Part shown: positions 9,344-17,061 of the stretch, piece by piece
Position numbering within the stretch: position 1 is the first letter of the stretch
Layout of the letters: every line of letters starts with the position of its first letter
Source: Methanomassiliicoccales archaeon RumEn M1
GTDB lineage: Archaea > Thermoplasmatota > Thermoplasmata > Methanomassiliicoccales > Methanomassiliicoccaceae
Length of the DNA: 64,000 nucleotides
NCBI GenBank assembly: GCA_001421185.1
Contig: LJKK01000055.1
Location: forward strand, 58,747 to 122,746
Direction of reading: 5' to 3'
Notes under the pieces: generated by a model
Database searches by the model: none
What the model was told of the DNA's origin: nothing
What the model saw: only the letters and a program-made list of their open reading frames with translations
Program-made: the position numbers and the translations under genes

Positions 9344-10474
9344 TTGGACGATGGTTCGCTTCGATTTCTGGAAGAGCTGAGCAACGCCCCCGGCCCCGCG
9401 GGATACGAGCGGGAGGCCATGAAGGTCATAAAGAGGCGCCTGGACGGATTGGCCGACATGCGAACCGACCGCCTGGGCAGCCTGATCTACTCCCGCCGAG
9501 GGACGGACGACGGCCCCGTGGTGCTTCTGCCGGGGCACATCGACGAGATAGGTTTCTCGATCGGCTCCATCGATCCCGATGGCTTCCTGTCGTTCAACCC
9601 CCTGGGCTACTGGTGGGAGCAGAGCCTCATCGGGCAGAGGGTCAAGGTGCTCACCAGGGGAGGAGAGCTGAGGGGCGTCATCACGACCGCCTTCCCATTC
9701 GCCCGGGAGAGCAGGCCGGACAAGCCGTTGTCGATGGACGGGATGTGCATAGATATCGGAGCGTCGAGCAGGGAGGAGGCGACGGCCATGGGCGTCCGGG
9801 TGGGCGATGCGGCTGTTCCTGACTCGCGGTTCTTCACCGTCACCCGTCCTCGCATCCGCGACGGAGCACAGGATGGCGAAAGGACGATAGCGTTCGGGAA
9901 GGCGCTCGACAACCGCATCGGGGCGTTCCTATCGGCCGAACTGGTCCGGCATCTCGCCGAGAGCGGGATGAAGCATCCGAACGTCATAGCGGGAGCGGCC
10001 ACGGTGCAGGAGGAGATCGCCGCCCAGGGCGCCATGACCGTCTCGCACCTGGTCAGGCCGGACGTGGCCATCGCCCTGGACGTGGACATATCGGGCGATG
10101 TGCCCGGGTCCAGCAGCAAGGTCGCCCCCACCCGGATGGGCGAGGGCGTATCCATCACCACCTGGGACCCCCGCATGGTGCCCAACCAGGCGTTGAAGGA
10201 ACTGTGTATCGACATCTGCGAGAGGAATGATATTCCGTATCAGCTGAGCCACGCCCGCGCGACCACCGATGCCGCGGTCATACACTCATCGCGGTTTGGG
10301 GTGCCTTCCATCGTGGTCGGGCCCTCCATCCGGCACATGCACTCGCACGTAGCGGTGGCGGACCTACAGGACATCGACGACACGCTCCGGTTCCTCATCG
10401 AACTATCGATGGCGCTCGACCGCGACACGGTCGATTCGCTCACCTCCATAGACGGTCTGAGATGTGGTCGCTGA
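9344..10474 (+). CDS. M42-family aminopeptidase / glutamyl aminopeptidase
   Basis: This 376-residue protein matches the dinuclear-metal M42 family (TET-type aminopeptidases, often mislabelled endoglucanase). Seen are the early metal-site HIDEIGF (about residue 65), KALDNRIGAFLSAELV (the central aspartate ligand), the catalytic EE in TVQEEIAAQGA (about 224), ALDVDISGDVPG, and the late histidine in SIRHMHSHVAV. The start is a TTG codon preceded by GGTGAGG; no ATG lies nearby in frame. It functions as a cytosolic peptide-degrading oligomer in relatives. It lies between tRNA-Thr and the FKBP gene. Confidence 0.88.
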   Translation: MDDGSLRFLEELSNAPGPAGYEREAMKVIKRRLDGLADMRTDRLGSLIYSRRGTDDGPVVLLPGHIDEIGFSIGSIDPDGFLSFNPLGYWWEQSLIGQRVKVLTRGGELRGVITTAFPFARESRPDKPLSMDGMCIDIGASSREEATAMGVRVGDAAVPDSRFFTVTRPRIRDGAQDGERTIAFGKALDNRIGAFLSAELVRHLAESGMKHPNVIAGAATVQEEIAAQGAMTVSHLVRPDVAIALDVDISGDVPGSSSKVAPTRMGEGVSITTWDPRMVPNQALKELCIDICERNDIPYQLSHARATTDAAVIHSSRFGVPSIVVGPSIRHMHSHVAVADLQDIDDTLRFLIELSMALDRDTVDSLTSIDGLRCGR

Positions 10475-10482
10475 GCCACCAC

Positions 10483-10496
10483 AAACTATAAAAATA
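10483..10496 (+). promoter_or_regulatory. TATA box of the FKBP gene
   Basis: AAACTATAAAAATA is a textbook archaeal TATA element 54-67 bases ahead of the chosen FKBP start at 10550. That leaves a leader of about 30 bases carrying the AAGGTGA ribosome site. Confidence 0.6.
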
Positions 10497-10549
10497 ACGA
10501 ATTAATGACGAAGAGCCATATCCTATTCAATGGATTCAAGGTGAACTTC

Positions 10550-11347
10550 ATGGCGAACGATAACACTGATGCGGTCAAGATTGCCAAGGGAGACATCGTT
10601 CTGATGGACTTCGACGGCTGGATCGCCGACTCCGACGAGCTGTTCGACACTACCAACGCCCAGACTGCCCAGGACAACAACGTCTTCAACGAGAAGATCG
10701 ACTACAAGCCCATGGCCGTCCTGGTAGGCGGAGGCCGGATCTTCGAAGGCCTCGACGAGGCCATCCAGTCCGCCGAGATCGGCAAGGAGACCGAGGTCGT
10801 CATCCCGGCCGAGAAGGCTGCTGGTCAGAGGGACCCCAAGCTGGTCGAGATGATCTCGATGCGCGAGTTCCTCAAGCAGGACATCGAGCCCCGCGTGGGC
10901 ATGGAGATCAACATCAGGAACCGCCCTGGATTGATCACCGCTGTCACCCCGGGCCGCGTTCGCGTGGACTTCAACCGCCCCCTGGCCGGCAAGGACCTGA
11001 AGTACAAGTTCACCGTCGTCTCCAAGGTCGAGGGCGACGAGGAGAAGGTCAAGGCCGTCCTGGATATGGACTACGGCACCTCGGAGGGCTTCGATGTCAC
11101 CGTCGAGGACAAGGTCATCTCCATCGTCCTCCCGGACGTCTGCAAGTACGACCAGAAGTGGCTGCTCGCCAAGTACCGTGTGGTAGCTGACCTCCGCGAG
11201 GCCATGAACGCCACCAACGTGCGCTTCATCGAGGAGTACGTCAAGGCCGAGCCGGCCGCTCAGGAGCCTGCCGCTGAGGCTTCCGAGGAGGTCGTCGAGG
11301 AGTCCGAGGAGATCTCTCCCGAGGAGATCCCCCAGGAGAAGGAGTAA
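10550..11347 (+). CDS. FKBP-type peptidyl-prolyl isomerase, long archaeal (SlyD-like) form
   Basis: The N-terminal two-thirds is an FKBP domain (KGDIVLMDFDGWIADS, VGGGRIFEGLDEAIQSAEIG) with the inserted chaperone flap usual in archaeal FKBPs. The C-terminal region GFDVTVEDKVISIVLPD is the extra domain of the 26-kDa class. It ends in an acidic, alanine-rich tail (EEVVEESEEISPEE). It assists protein folding in the cytosol. The start at 10550 follows AAGGTGA at good spacing; an earlier ATG at 10505 lacks a ribosome site. It is the last chromosomal protein gene before the tRNA-Arg integration site. Confidence 0.88.
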   Translation: MANDNTDAVKIAKGDIVLMDFDGWIADSDELFDTTNAQTAQDNNVFNEKIDYKPMAVLVGGGRIFEGLDEAIQSAEIGKETEVVIPAEKAAGQRDPKLVEMISMREFLKQDIEPRVGMEINIRNRPGLITAVTPGRVRVDFNRPLAGKDLKYKFTVVSKVEGDEEKVKAVLDMDYGTSEGFDVTVEDKVISIVLPDVCKYDQKWLLAKYRVVADLREAMNATNVRFIEEYVKAEPAAQEPAAEASEEVVEESEEISPEEIPQEKE

Positions 11348-11397
11348 GCTCCTTCAGTAAACCTTTTCTATACCCTTTCCATACTTCGAACGAAAAT

Positions 11398-11475
11398 GCA
11401 CACGTGGCCTAGTCTGGATATGGCAGCAGCCTCCTAAGCTGCAGGTCGGGGGTTCGAATCCCTCCGTGTGCGCCA
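11398..11475 (+). tRNA. tRNA-Arg (anticodon CCT), CCA encoded; integration site
   Basis: Acceptor GCACACG pairs with CGTGTGC, followed by discriminator G and CCA. The anticodon arm GCAGC-CTCCTAA-GCTGC gives anticodon CCT. The T arm is GGGGG-TTCGAAT-CCCTC, with one G-T pair. From the T loop to the CCA, 22 bases recur at 38435-38456, which marks the tRNA as the attachment site of a mobile element. The end of the integrase gene is read from the opposite strand of this tRNA. Confidence 0.95.
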
Positions 11476-12621
11476 CTCTTCCCATCCAGATGATGTATTA
11501 TCAAAGTCAATAGCAGGGGGTCTGTGAGCAAAAGCGTCCAGATCGTTTCTGCGGATCTCGTTGAGGTTTGTTTCTACGCGCCTAATTACCGGCGTTTCCT
11601 GCCACGCGGGCTTGAGCTGCTTGCCCACGTTCCCGCGCTGTATGTCGGCGTAGAACTTCTTTATCGTCTCCGAGTTCGACTGACGGAGCTGCATGCCCAT
11701 GGCCGGCAACCTTGACAGGTCGCCGTTCACGGTCAAGGTGGTCAAGGTCGCCCGAAACATCTTGAGGGAGAAGTCCACACCTGACGCCTCGGAGATCTTG
11801 GCCTTGATCCTGCGGAAGCTGGCCTCTGAGTAATAGCCGGTGTGCCAGTGCAGGTTGGGGAACAGGTATCGGGCGTTCTCGATCCCGTTGTCCTCAAGGT
11901 AGTCCTTCCGCTCACGGTCGTACTCTCGGACCATGGGCATCACATCCGGGCGGATGAAGTCCACCCATACCTTGGTCGCCCAGTTACCCTCGCCCTTGGG
12001 CGAGCTGACGAACAGGCGCTCCTTCTTCAGGTCAAGGTCCCTGTACTCTGCCAGGCGCAGCTCGGACGGCCGGAAGCCGGTGCCGAAGTATATCGACACC
12101 ATGCCCTTGCCCACCGAACCATGCCAGCCCTCGATATCCTTCACGGACTCAAATATTTTGACCAGATCTTCCGGGTTGATGGTCCGGATGGGCTTCGGCC
12201 CAGCTGACGGTATCAAGAGATCTCCTGAATTGATCAGGTCATCCATCCGGCGGTTCTTGAATGAGCATAGGTAGTCGTTCAAGAGCCTCAGGCGCAATGC
12301 CTGCGTGTCGGGATCGAGCCGCTTGATCTCATCGGCATAGGCGCGCACGTCCGGTTCGCTCATATGACGCGGGTCGGTCGTGAAAACATCGCCCTGAGCC
12401 TTCAATCGCTCCATGGTCTCGGCCATGAGCTTCAGGTCCCTCGTTCTCGCCGGGATCGTGGTTCTCCCACGCCAGACGCCTTTCTTCTTTTCTATGAAAT
12501 ATGGTATGCCCGCGGCGAAGGGATAGCGTCCCAATCTCAAGGACTCCACCCCCCGGTCGGGGATTGCCTTTCGTTTCTTGGCATTTTTACCTCCGGACCG
12601 GGTATTGCGGCGGGCAGTCAT
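11434..12621 (-). CDS. int: Archaeal tyrosine recombinase (integrase) ending inside tRNA-Arg
   Basis: This 395-residue integrase has an N-terminal SAM-like core-binding region (about 90-190) and a catalytic domain. The first catalytic arginine is in GTGFRPSELR (about 215). The HxxR box appears as SLKMFRATLTT, with lysine in place of histidine as in several archaeal integrases. The nucleophile tyrosine is in SETIKKFYADIQRG. The last residues (RTRRDSNPRPAA) are encoded by the antisense of tRNA-Arg, so the gene end depends on what lies beyond the att core. The gene sits at the tRNA-proximal end with its 3' end at attL. A degraded second copy of its C-terminus lies beyond attR. Confidence 0.9.
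   Translation of the reverse strand: MTARRNTRSGGKNAKKRKAIPDRGVESLRLGRYPFAAGIPYFIEKKKGVWRGRTTIPARTRDLKLMAETMERLKAQGDVFTTDPRHMSEPDVRAYADEIKRLDPDTQALRLRLLNDYLCSFKNRRMDDLINSGDLLIPSAGPKPIRTINPEDLVKIFESVKDIEGWHGSVGKGMVSIYFGTGFRPSELRLAEYRDLDLKKERLFVSSPKGEGNWATKVWVDFIRPDVMPMVREYDRERKDYLEDNGIENARYLFPNLHWHTGYYSEASFRRIKAKISEASGVDFSLKMFRATLTTLTVNGDLSRLPAMGMQLRQSNSETIKKFYADIQRGNVGKQLKPAWQETPVIRRVETNLNEIRRNDLDAFAHRPPAIDFDNTSSGWEEWRTRRDSNPRPAA
11452..11473 (+). repeat. attL, tRNA-side attachment core
   Basis: This 22-bp segment starts GTTCGAATCCC and ends GTGTGCGC. It covers the T loop, the T-stem 3' strand, the 3' acceptor strand, the discriminator and the first C of the encoded CCA. It is identical to 38435-38456. 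The integrase stop codon lies 16 bases upstream, inside the tRNA. Confidence 0.9.
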
Positions 12622-13062
12622 AGTTAGTTCGACCCCCAGAAGAGAGGGTAAAGGCCAGCGGGGCAGAGTATGGTGGGGAAGAAATCGCTAGTCGGTTGAA
12701 GCCCCGCCTGGCCATTGGTCAGGCTGATGCGGTCAATGATGGCTGGGGCTGCTCCTTCTGTTCTGTGTGTCAGAGTCCGTCCCATTTTCATGACCTCGTG
12801 ATGTTTGCCAGGGAGCGCGTAGGCCGGGGATGCTACCACACATCCCCGGGGACCGCGGAACATCTCCCTGGCCGTGAAGCGTTAACGCTCGCTGTTGGAT
12901 GCTCTCAGTCTCCGGCAGTCTTCTCGTGGTAGCATACTGCCATACGCTTCATGTTTCCCATGAAGCAGGTGGGAATACAATAGTTAGGATTTATACCTTA
13001 TGCATCATTCATAACATGAAGCATAAACTTAGCTTCATTAAATCTGACAAGCATCTTGGTTT
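12622..13062. promoter_or_regulatory. Palindrome-rich control region between integrase and winged-helix gene
   Basis: This gap of about 440 bases lies between divergent genes and holds several perfect inverted repeats. Nested stems GCCAGGGAG (12807-12815) / CTCCCTGGC (12864-12872) and CCGGGGATG (12824-12832) / CATCCCCGG (12841-12849) form the core. A 12-bp palindrome AGCGTTAACGCT lies at 12878-12889. ATGCTACCAC (12830-12839) recurs inverted as GTGGTAGCAT (12926-12935). Hairpin GCTTCATG/CATGAAGC is at 12946-12966. No convincing gene is present. Excision control, an origin, or operators for the adjacent regulator are possible. Confidence 0.55.
13016..13038. promoter_or_regulatory. Operator-like inverted repeat overlapping the winged-helix promoter
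   Basis: ATGAAGC (13016-13022) and GCTTCAT (13032-13038) form a perfect 7-bp inverted pair. A TATA-like CATTAAAT (13036-13043) overlaps the right half-site, about 25 bases before the ATG at 13063. The same half-site pair occurs at 12946-12966. Autoregulation by the winged-helix protein is the simplest reading, but it is inference. Confidence 0.45.
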
Positions 13063-13350
13063 ATGGATTACGGGAACCTCAAGGCTGGAAGCTTAGAGGC
13101 CACTCACGCCATCAAAATCCTGATCATTCTGTATTTTGAAGGGAAGATGATCAAGGGAGTCTTGGCCTCATATGTTGCTAAAGGCACGGTGTCCGTACAA
13201 TCCAGAGTTGATGAGCTCGTAAAACTCGGCCTCATAACGGAGGAACGAGAAGATACTCGACCGTTCCGCAAGTTCGTGCAGCTCACCCCGAAGGGCCGGC
13301 AGGTGGCAGAGAAGCTGGCGGAGATCGAGGGTATCCTGCAGGAGGAATAG
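13063..13350 (+). CDS. Winged-helix transcriptional regulator
   Basis: This 95-residue protein reads as one winged-helix domain: helices over residues 8-40, a recognition helix around GTVSVQSRVDELVKLGLI, then a wing (EEREDTRPFRKFVQLTPKG) and a closing helix, as in MarR/PadR-like archaeal regulators. The start has no ribosome site and sits about 20-25 bases after a TATA-like box, so it is probably leaderless. It diverges from the integrase across the palindrome-rich region, the classic place for a mobile-element master regulator. It is followed 4 bases later by a small membrane protein gene. Confidence 0.75.
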   Translation: MDYGNLKAGSLEATHAIKILIILYFEGKMIKGVLASYVAKGTVSVQSRVDELVKLGLITEEREDTRPFRKFVQLTPKGRQVAEKLAEIEGILQEE

Positions 13351-13354
13351 ATCC

Positions 13355-13888
13355 ATGGCCTTTCTGTCTACAACTGAAGATTGGGTGTTGCTTGTCGCAA
13401 TCGCAACTCTCCTAGTTACGTTATACAGTATCTATCTAGAAGTAACTTACAAGCGAGAAATGGCTGAAGAGCTCGATCAAAATGCTGTCAATGACTGCGA
13501 TGTGCTTGTGAAAGGTTCCAAATGGGCATGGTTCAAGGCAGCCCAGCTAGTTATAGGGGTCAGAGGAGCTTGGCAAGTTCACATCATAGTTGGCACGACC
13601 TTCCCGACCGAGATTATCTACTCTCTCGCGAAAGGCGATAAGTGCTTGCGGGACTTCGCTCCTGCCCAGGACAAACAATATCTCAAGAAGCACAAAGTGA
13701 AAGTCTCCGTGCCTTTGGAAGAGGTTACGCTGACCGTGCAAATTACGCCTCGAAGAATCCTGCCTTGCAGGGTTCGATATTTTGCTTATAGGGTGCAACC
13801 CAGTAACAATTTTATCGGCACGGTGGGCGACATGTTCAGGCTTAATAGTGGCCCGCCAGAACCTCCTTATCCCATATTTAGGTCGTGA
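13355..13888 (+). CDS. Single-pass membrane protein, unknown
   Basis: The N-terminus carries one clear membrane segment (WVLLVAIATLLVTLYSIYL, residues 10-28), followed by a soluble domain of about 145 residues with mixed beta/alpha character. I recognise no motif. It directly follows the winged-helix gene and is probably co-transcribed, which is a common arrangement for a membrane effector or superinfection-exclusion protein. That function is only a suggestion. Base composition is AT-richer than the chromosome. Confidence 0.55.
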   Translation: MAFLSTTEDWVLLVAIATLLVTLYSIYLEVTYKREMAEELDQNAVNDCDVLVKGSKWAWFKAAQLVIGVRGAWQVHIIVGTTFPTEIIYSLAKGDKCLRDFAPAQDKQYLKKHKVKVSVPLEEVTLTVQITPRRILPCRVRYFAYRVQPSNNFIGTVGDMFRLNSGPPEPPYPIFRS

Positions 13889-13984
13889 CTTATCGGGAGA
13901 CTTAGTAAGTGAGAGGCACCACCTCCGCTGATTCAGGCAGGTATAATCGGCCATGGGGCCCGCTCATCAATTTCATTTCTTACA

Positions 13985-14100
13985 CCCCCGACAGGTCTTG
14001 CACCAATCCCGCTTCGGCGGCTCGGGCGGGATGCTCAGCAGGTAGGAAATCTCGGCCATCAGGTGGCTGAGCACTTCGCCGCGATTGAGGAGCTCCTGCA
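13985..14100 (-). pseudogene. Truncated copy of the small CxxCxxC gene at 15500-15727
   Basis: The antisense reading ends LLSIPPEPPKRDWCKTCRGC, almost identical to the C-terminus of the intact 75-residue gene at 15500-15727 (WCKNCRGC). About 60 bases are nearly identical at DNA level (a shared TCCCGCTTCGGCGGCTCGGG). Upstream, the similarity fades and no start is evident. The two copies flank the DUF1828-like gene pair. Confidence 0.7.
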
Positions 14101-14121
14101 GACTTAAGCTTAACTTAAGTC
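14101..14121. terminator. Perfect inverted repeat at the cassette end
   Basis: GACTTAAG (14101-14108) and CTTAAGTC (14114-14121) form an 8-bp stem with a 5-base loop. It lies exactly where the DUF1828-like gene stops and the truncated repeat copy begins. It could terminate transcription or mark the recombination junction. Confidence 0.4.
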
Positions 14122-14917
14122 ACAATAATCCACTGACTAGGTACTCCTGTAGCTCCTCACGCTCCTCCCATTCGAAGACCTTATGGCTGGCCCGCTCGAC
14201 TAGTCTGAGAGCATTTTTTGAGAAGAGCCCCTCTCGGTTATCGATAACTGATATGCCAGAGAATCTGGCATTCTGTGATTGTAAGTAGAGAAAGCCGAAG
14301 ACCTTGCGGCGGGCCAGTTCAGACGATTGTCCTTTTTCTTCTACCCTCATTGCTTGAATCAATGCACCGAGATCGCCTTCCCTAGCTACGGGTTTCCTCA
14401 TACTGAATAAGAACGGCACTCCTTCATATTCTACCTGGACGCCCCTCTCGTAATATTCGTGATCAATGCCCTTCAGAAACAGATATTCGTGGACTTCTTT
14501 ACTGAAGTCATTGATCTGAGGCGCTCGTGCATGATAGCTGAGTGAGCAGAGGTCCATCGCTGCGCTCATCACTCTCTGGATAGCATCTGGTGCAGATGCA
14601 ACATCGGTGATCAACACCAGTGCCTTATCTTCGATTGTTACATCGCCCTTGCGTATAATCCGGTCTAAAATGTCCTTTCTGCGATCGGAATTGAACTCAT
14701 ACCCTAATCTCTCAAGGTCAAAGATGCAGTCACCATAGTCAGTGATCTTGAGCTTGCCTCCACCTATGTCCTGAATATAGATATTGATGAGATCGTTGTC
14801 TGCCTTGAGGAATGGGGTCATAATCGTGCAACCATATTCCGTCTCTCCGATCATGAATTGGTCAGAGAAATATTTCCTGAACGAATAGAGCATGTCCTCA
14901 CACGTCTTCGTCTTCAT
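14120..14917 (-). CDS. DUF1828/DUF1829-like protein
   Basis: The start MKTKTCEDML at 14917 has a GGAGG site 9 bases upstream, inside the end of the preceding gene; 14947 is an alternative. The N-terminal half (FMIGETEYGCTIMTPFLKADN, KITDYGDCIFDLERLG) fits DUF1828. The C-terminal half (about 140-265) fits the DUF1829 part often fused to it. Such proteins are scattered through phages, plasmids and defence islands with no settled activity. It overlaps the upstream gene by 20 bases, so the two are a translationally coupled pair. The pair behaves as a cassette between two copies of a small gene. Confidence 0.6.
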   Translation of the reverse strand: MKTKTCEDMLYSFRKYFSDQFMIGETEYGCTIMTPFLKADNDLINIYIQDIGGGKLKITDYGDCIFDLERLGYEFNSDRRKDILDRIIRKGDVTIEDKALVLITDVASAPDAIQRVMSAAMDLCSLSYHARAPQINDFSKEVHEYLFLKGIDHEYYERGVQVEYEGVPFLFSMRKPVAREGDLGALIQAMRVEEKGQSSELARRKVFGFLYLQSQNARFSGISVIDNREGLFSKNALRLVERASHKVFEWEEREELQEYLVSGLL

Positions 14918-15419
14918 CAGGATCGGCCTCCTCTGCATCAATATCACCTAGGTGTTTTAGAGTTGGGGACAACGACCTTTGTACGACCAACGGTGGGCAT
15001 GCGCCGACGTGTCCCGTCACCTCGATGTTACATTCCTCAAGAAACCCTAATAAAGCTTTGTTAATATCTTTCGGATCGATTTCAATTGGAGGTATGTATG
15101 CCCAGTCGTTTCCGTATTTATCTGTGTATGTGTGTTTATGCGGCTTTCCCAGGGGGACCTTCTCACCTGGATTGCGATGGCTCGGCTCGTTATCCCATTT
15201 CCGTAGGATCTGAGCACGTTTAGTTCCATCCTGAAGAATGAGGCATGACGTCCCGCGGCTCCTTCGCCCGAAGACATATAGCGTCGAAACTATCCTGCTC
15301 TCAACTGGCACAACGACTCGATACTCCTCGTTGCCAGTTTTCGTCCATAGTATGGGCTCGGTGATGAATTTATTCTCTGAAACGATGCCCTCTACATCTG
15401 CCTCTAGCAGATTGCCCAT
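14898..15419 (-). CDS. Partner of the DUF1828-like protein, acidic C-terminus
   Basis: This 173-residue protein has a beta-rich N-terminal domain (EYRVVVPVESRIVSTLYVFGRR), a central HKHTYTDKYGNDWAYIPP segment, and an acidic tail (EEADPDEDEDV). It resembles the small proteins (DUF6978-like, from memory) encoded ahead of DUF1828 genes. The partner gene starts within its last codons. An AT-rich TATA region lies about 22-43 bases upstream of its ATG (15441-15462), so it is probably the first gene of the pair with a short leader. A toxin-antitoxin or two-component defence role is possible but unproven. Confidence 0.5.
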   Translation of the reverse strand: MGNLLEADVEGIVSENKFITEPILWTKTGNEEYRVVVPVESRIVSTLYVFGRRSRGTSCLILQDGTKRAQILRKWDNEPSHRNPGEKVPLGKPHKHTYTDKYGNDWAYIPPIEIDPKDINKALLGFLEECNIEVTGHVGACPPLVVQRSLSPTLKHLGDIDAEEADPDEDEDV

Positions 15420-15440
15420 TGTTTCTTCCCGCCGGTGGAA

Positions 15441-15462
15441 TGTATATACATTATATTAAATT
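15441..15462 (-). promoter_or_regulatory. TATA-rich promoter of the DUF1828-like pair
   Basis: On the minus strand this stretch reads TTTAATATAATGTATATAC, roughly 22-43 bases ahead of the ATG at 15419. That is the right place for an archaeal TATA box of a leaderless or short-leader transcript. Confidence 0.5.
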
Positions 15463-15499
15463 ATCTTGTATAATATATTGGTTTCACAGTAACGCCATT

Positions 15500-15727
15500 T
15501 TATCTCACACAGCCCCGACAGTTCTTACACCAATCCCGCTTCGGCGGCTCGGGCGGGATGCTCAGCAGGTCGGACATCTCGGCCGCCGTGGCGGACTCGA
15601 CGCTGTCCAGGATCTCATCGAGCAGGTAGACCCCGAGGCAGGTCTCGCGGTTCTCCATGCCGACCCACTGCTCCAGGCGATCACGTGCCGTTCTGATGGT
15701 CTTCTCTAGACGGATGCCATACTCCAT
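15500..15727 (-). CDS. Small protein with C-terminal CxxCxxC motif
   Basis: This 75-residue protein has an N-terminal helical half (LEKTIRTARDRLEQWVGMEN), a middle acidic helix, and a proline-rich end followed by WCKNCRGC, which is likely a metal- or nucleic-acid-binding tail. Parts of it occur twice more: its C-terminus at 13985-14100 and its N-terminus in the relic beyond attR (GLEQRVGM). It is therefore a standard gene of this element family that normally lies near the integrase. The function is unknown. Confidence 0.6.
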   Translation of the reverse strand: MEYGIRLEKTIRTARDRLEQWVGMENRETCLGVYLLDEILDSVESATAAEMSDLLSIPPEPPKRDWCKNCRGCVR

Positions 15728-15891
15728 GTTGGCCGCGCTAGCAAAGCGACGTTATAACCGGTCCGGAGGGAGGTGGCCGAATATCACCCTGATATATTGA
15801 TAGAATAGTTGACACTGGCCAGTTCAAAAATTGGGTGAAGGTAACCGAAAGTGAAGCCCTCACGCGCTCATTAAAACCGTGGCCTCGCTTT

Positions 15892-17061
15892 TCAAGACCT
15901 CGCCCATTCACCGTTTTCATCATAACTGGATGATCTTTGTTCTCCAAGGGCATTGTAAAGCGCGTCAAATGCAGGCCTCAGCAACGCTCTTGGATCATGT
16001 CCGTAATCATCGAACTGAATGATCGGTAGGTGTAACTCCTCCTTAGTGATGGGTATGAGAGGAATACTGCGATCAGCGTCGTATCTCCTGTACTTTCTGT
16101 AACCTTTAGCTCCTAGAATCGTAATGCTCACCGCAATCGGAGGTGACATCCCCAGATTCTTTAGTAATGGCAGATATACATCTGCAAATGTCAGCACTTT
16201 ATCCTCAATCGTATCAGGGTATATCATTCCATTTTTTCTTTCTATGACATATGCAGCTTCAATCATGCCGTTCCTGAAAAGTTGAGTGTACGCTTCCGAG
16301 ACACCATTTGTCATTGTATTATAAGTGCAGAACCCCTCAAAGTTGTAATTACCATTGAGGAAAAACCACATTTTTGAGGGCGAGCACATCATTTGGATCA
16401 TTTCACTCCTCTCCCTAAAATCGACTGCTGTAGCGGAGTCAGCAAAAGAAAATGGAATGAAATGACAAATCAGTTTAGCTCCTGGTTCAAGTCTAACCGG
16501 CGTTTCTTCCGAAATGATGGTCGCATTCCTTTCCTGGATGAACCATTTTATCTTATTCGTTAACGCATCTGATCGTCCAAAAGCGTCTCTCAGCTCTCCC
16601 ACATCCAACGGATATTTACCTGCAGAAGATCGGCCGTAGAATCTGCCATGGTCATTCAGCGATATCATATGCGGTTGAGCCCAACTCTTTCCAACCCTCA
16701 TCAGGACCGCATACTTACCGTTCGACAATTTTATCGGCCTCGTCGTAAGATGGGGTATCCTGGGGCTTATGCCAGCTCGGACTATTTCCTCCAACCTCCG
16801 GATGTTTTGATCTATGTCGTCGACATGTATGCCATCTAGTGATGTGGGGACATGTTTGTCGTTCTCCCCTATCCCAAAAATGATAGTTCCACCTATTGTG
16901 TTGGCAAGCGATGAAACCTCGCCAAGAAACTTGATTTTATCTGATGTTTGACTCCCAGGCAGCTCAGATTTATACTCAAGGTTCTTCTGTTCAGGTATGG
17001 CTTCATCGACTAAGAATTGGAGGTCAGCCTCAGTAATCTGATCAACGGGTTTGTCCAACAT
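15892..17061 (-). CDS. AlbA_2 / Schlafen-like domain protein
   Basis: The N-terminal 150 residues match the AlbA_2 (Schlafen, formerly 'divergent AAA_4') domain: EQKNLEYKSELPG with the conserved glutamate/lysine pair, then EVSSLANTIGGTIIFGIGEN, and later a GRFYGRSSAGKYPL segment. The remaining 240 residues are unassigned. Such proteins are enriched in mobile and defence loci and may bind or cut RNA or DNA. A TATA element (CTTATATTTG, 17081-17090 minus) sits about 20-30 bases before the ATG, giving its own leaderless promoter. Composition is AT-rich like the rest of the cargo block. Confidence 0.75.
   Translation of the reverse strand: MLDKPVDQITEADLQFLVDEAIPEQKNLEYKSELPGSQTSDKIKFLGEVSSLANTIGGTIIFGIGENDKHVPTSLDGIHVDDIDQNIRRLEEIVRAGISPRIPHLTTRPIKLSNGKYAVLMRVGKSWAQPHMISLNDHGRFYGRSSAGKYPLDVGELRDAFGRSDALTNKIKWFIQERNATIISEETPVRLEPGAKLICHFIPFSFADSATAVDFRERSEMIQMMCSPSKMWFFLNGNYNFEGFCTYNTMTNGVSEAYTQLFRNGMIEAAYVIERKNGMIYPDTIEDKVLTFADVYLPLLKNLGMSPPIAVSITILGAKGYRKYRRYDADRSIPLIPITKEELHLPIIQFDDYGHDPRALLRPAFDALYNALGEQRSSSYDENGEWARS

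Noticed and set aside
12624..12863. Minus-strand frame of 79 codons upstream of the integrase
   Set aside because: It runs through perfect palindromes and lacks a ribosome site; the palindromes explain the conserved look.
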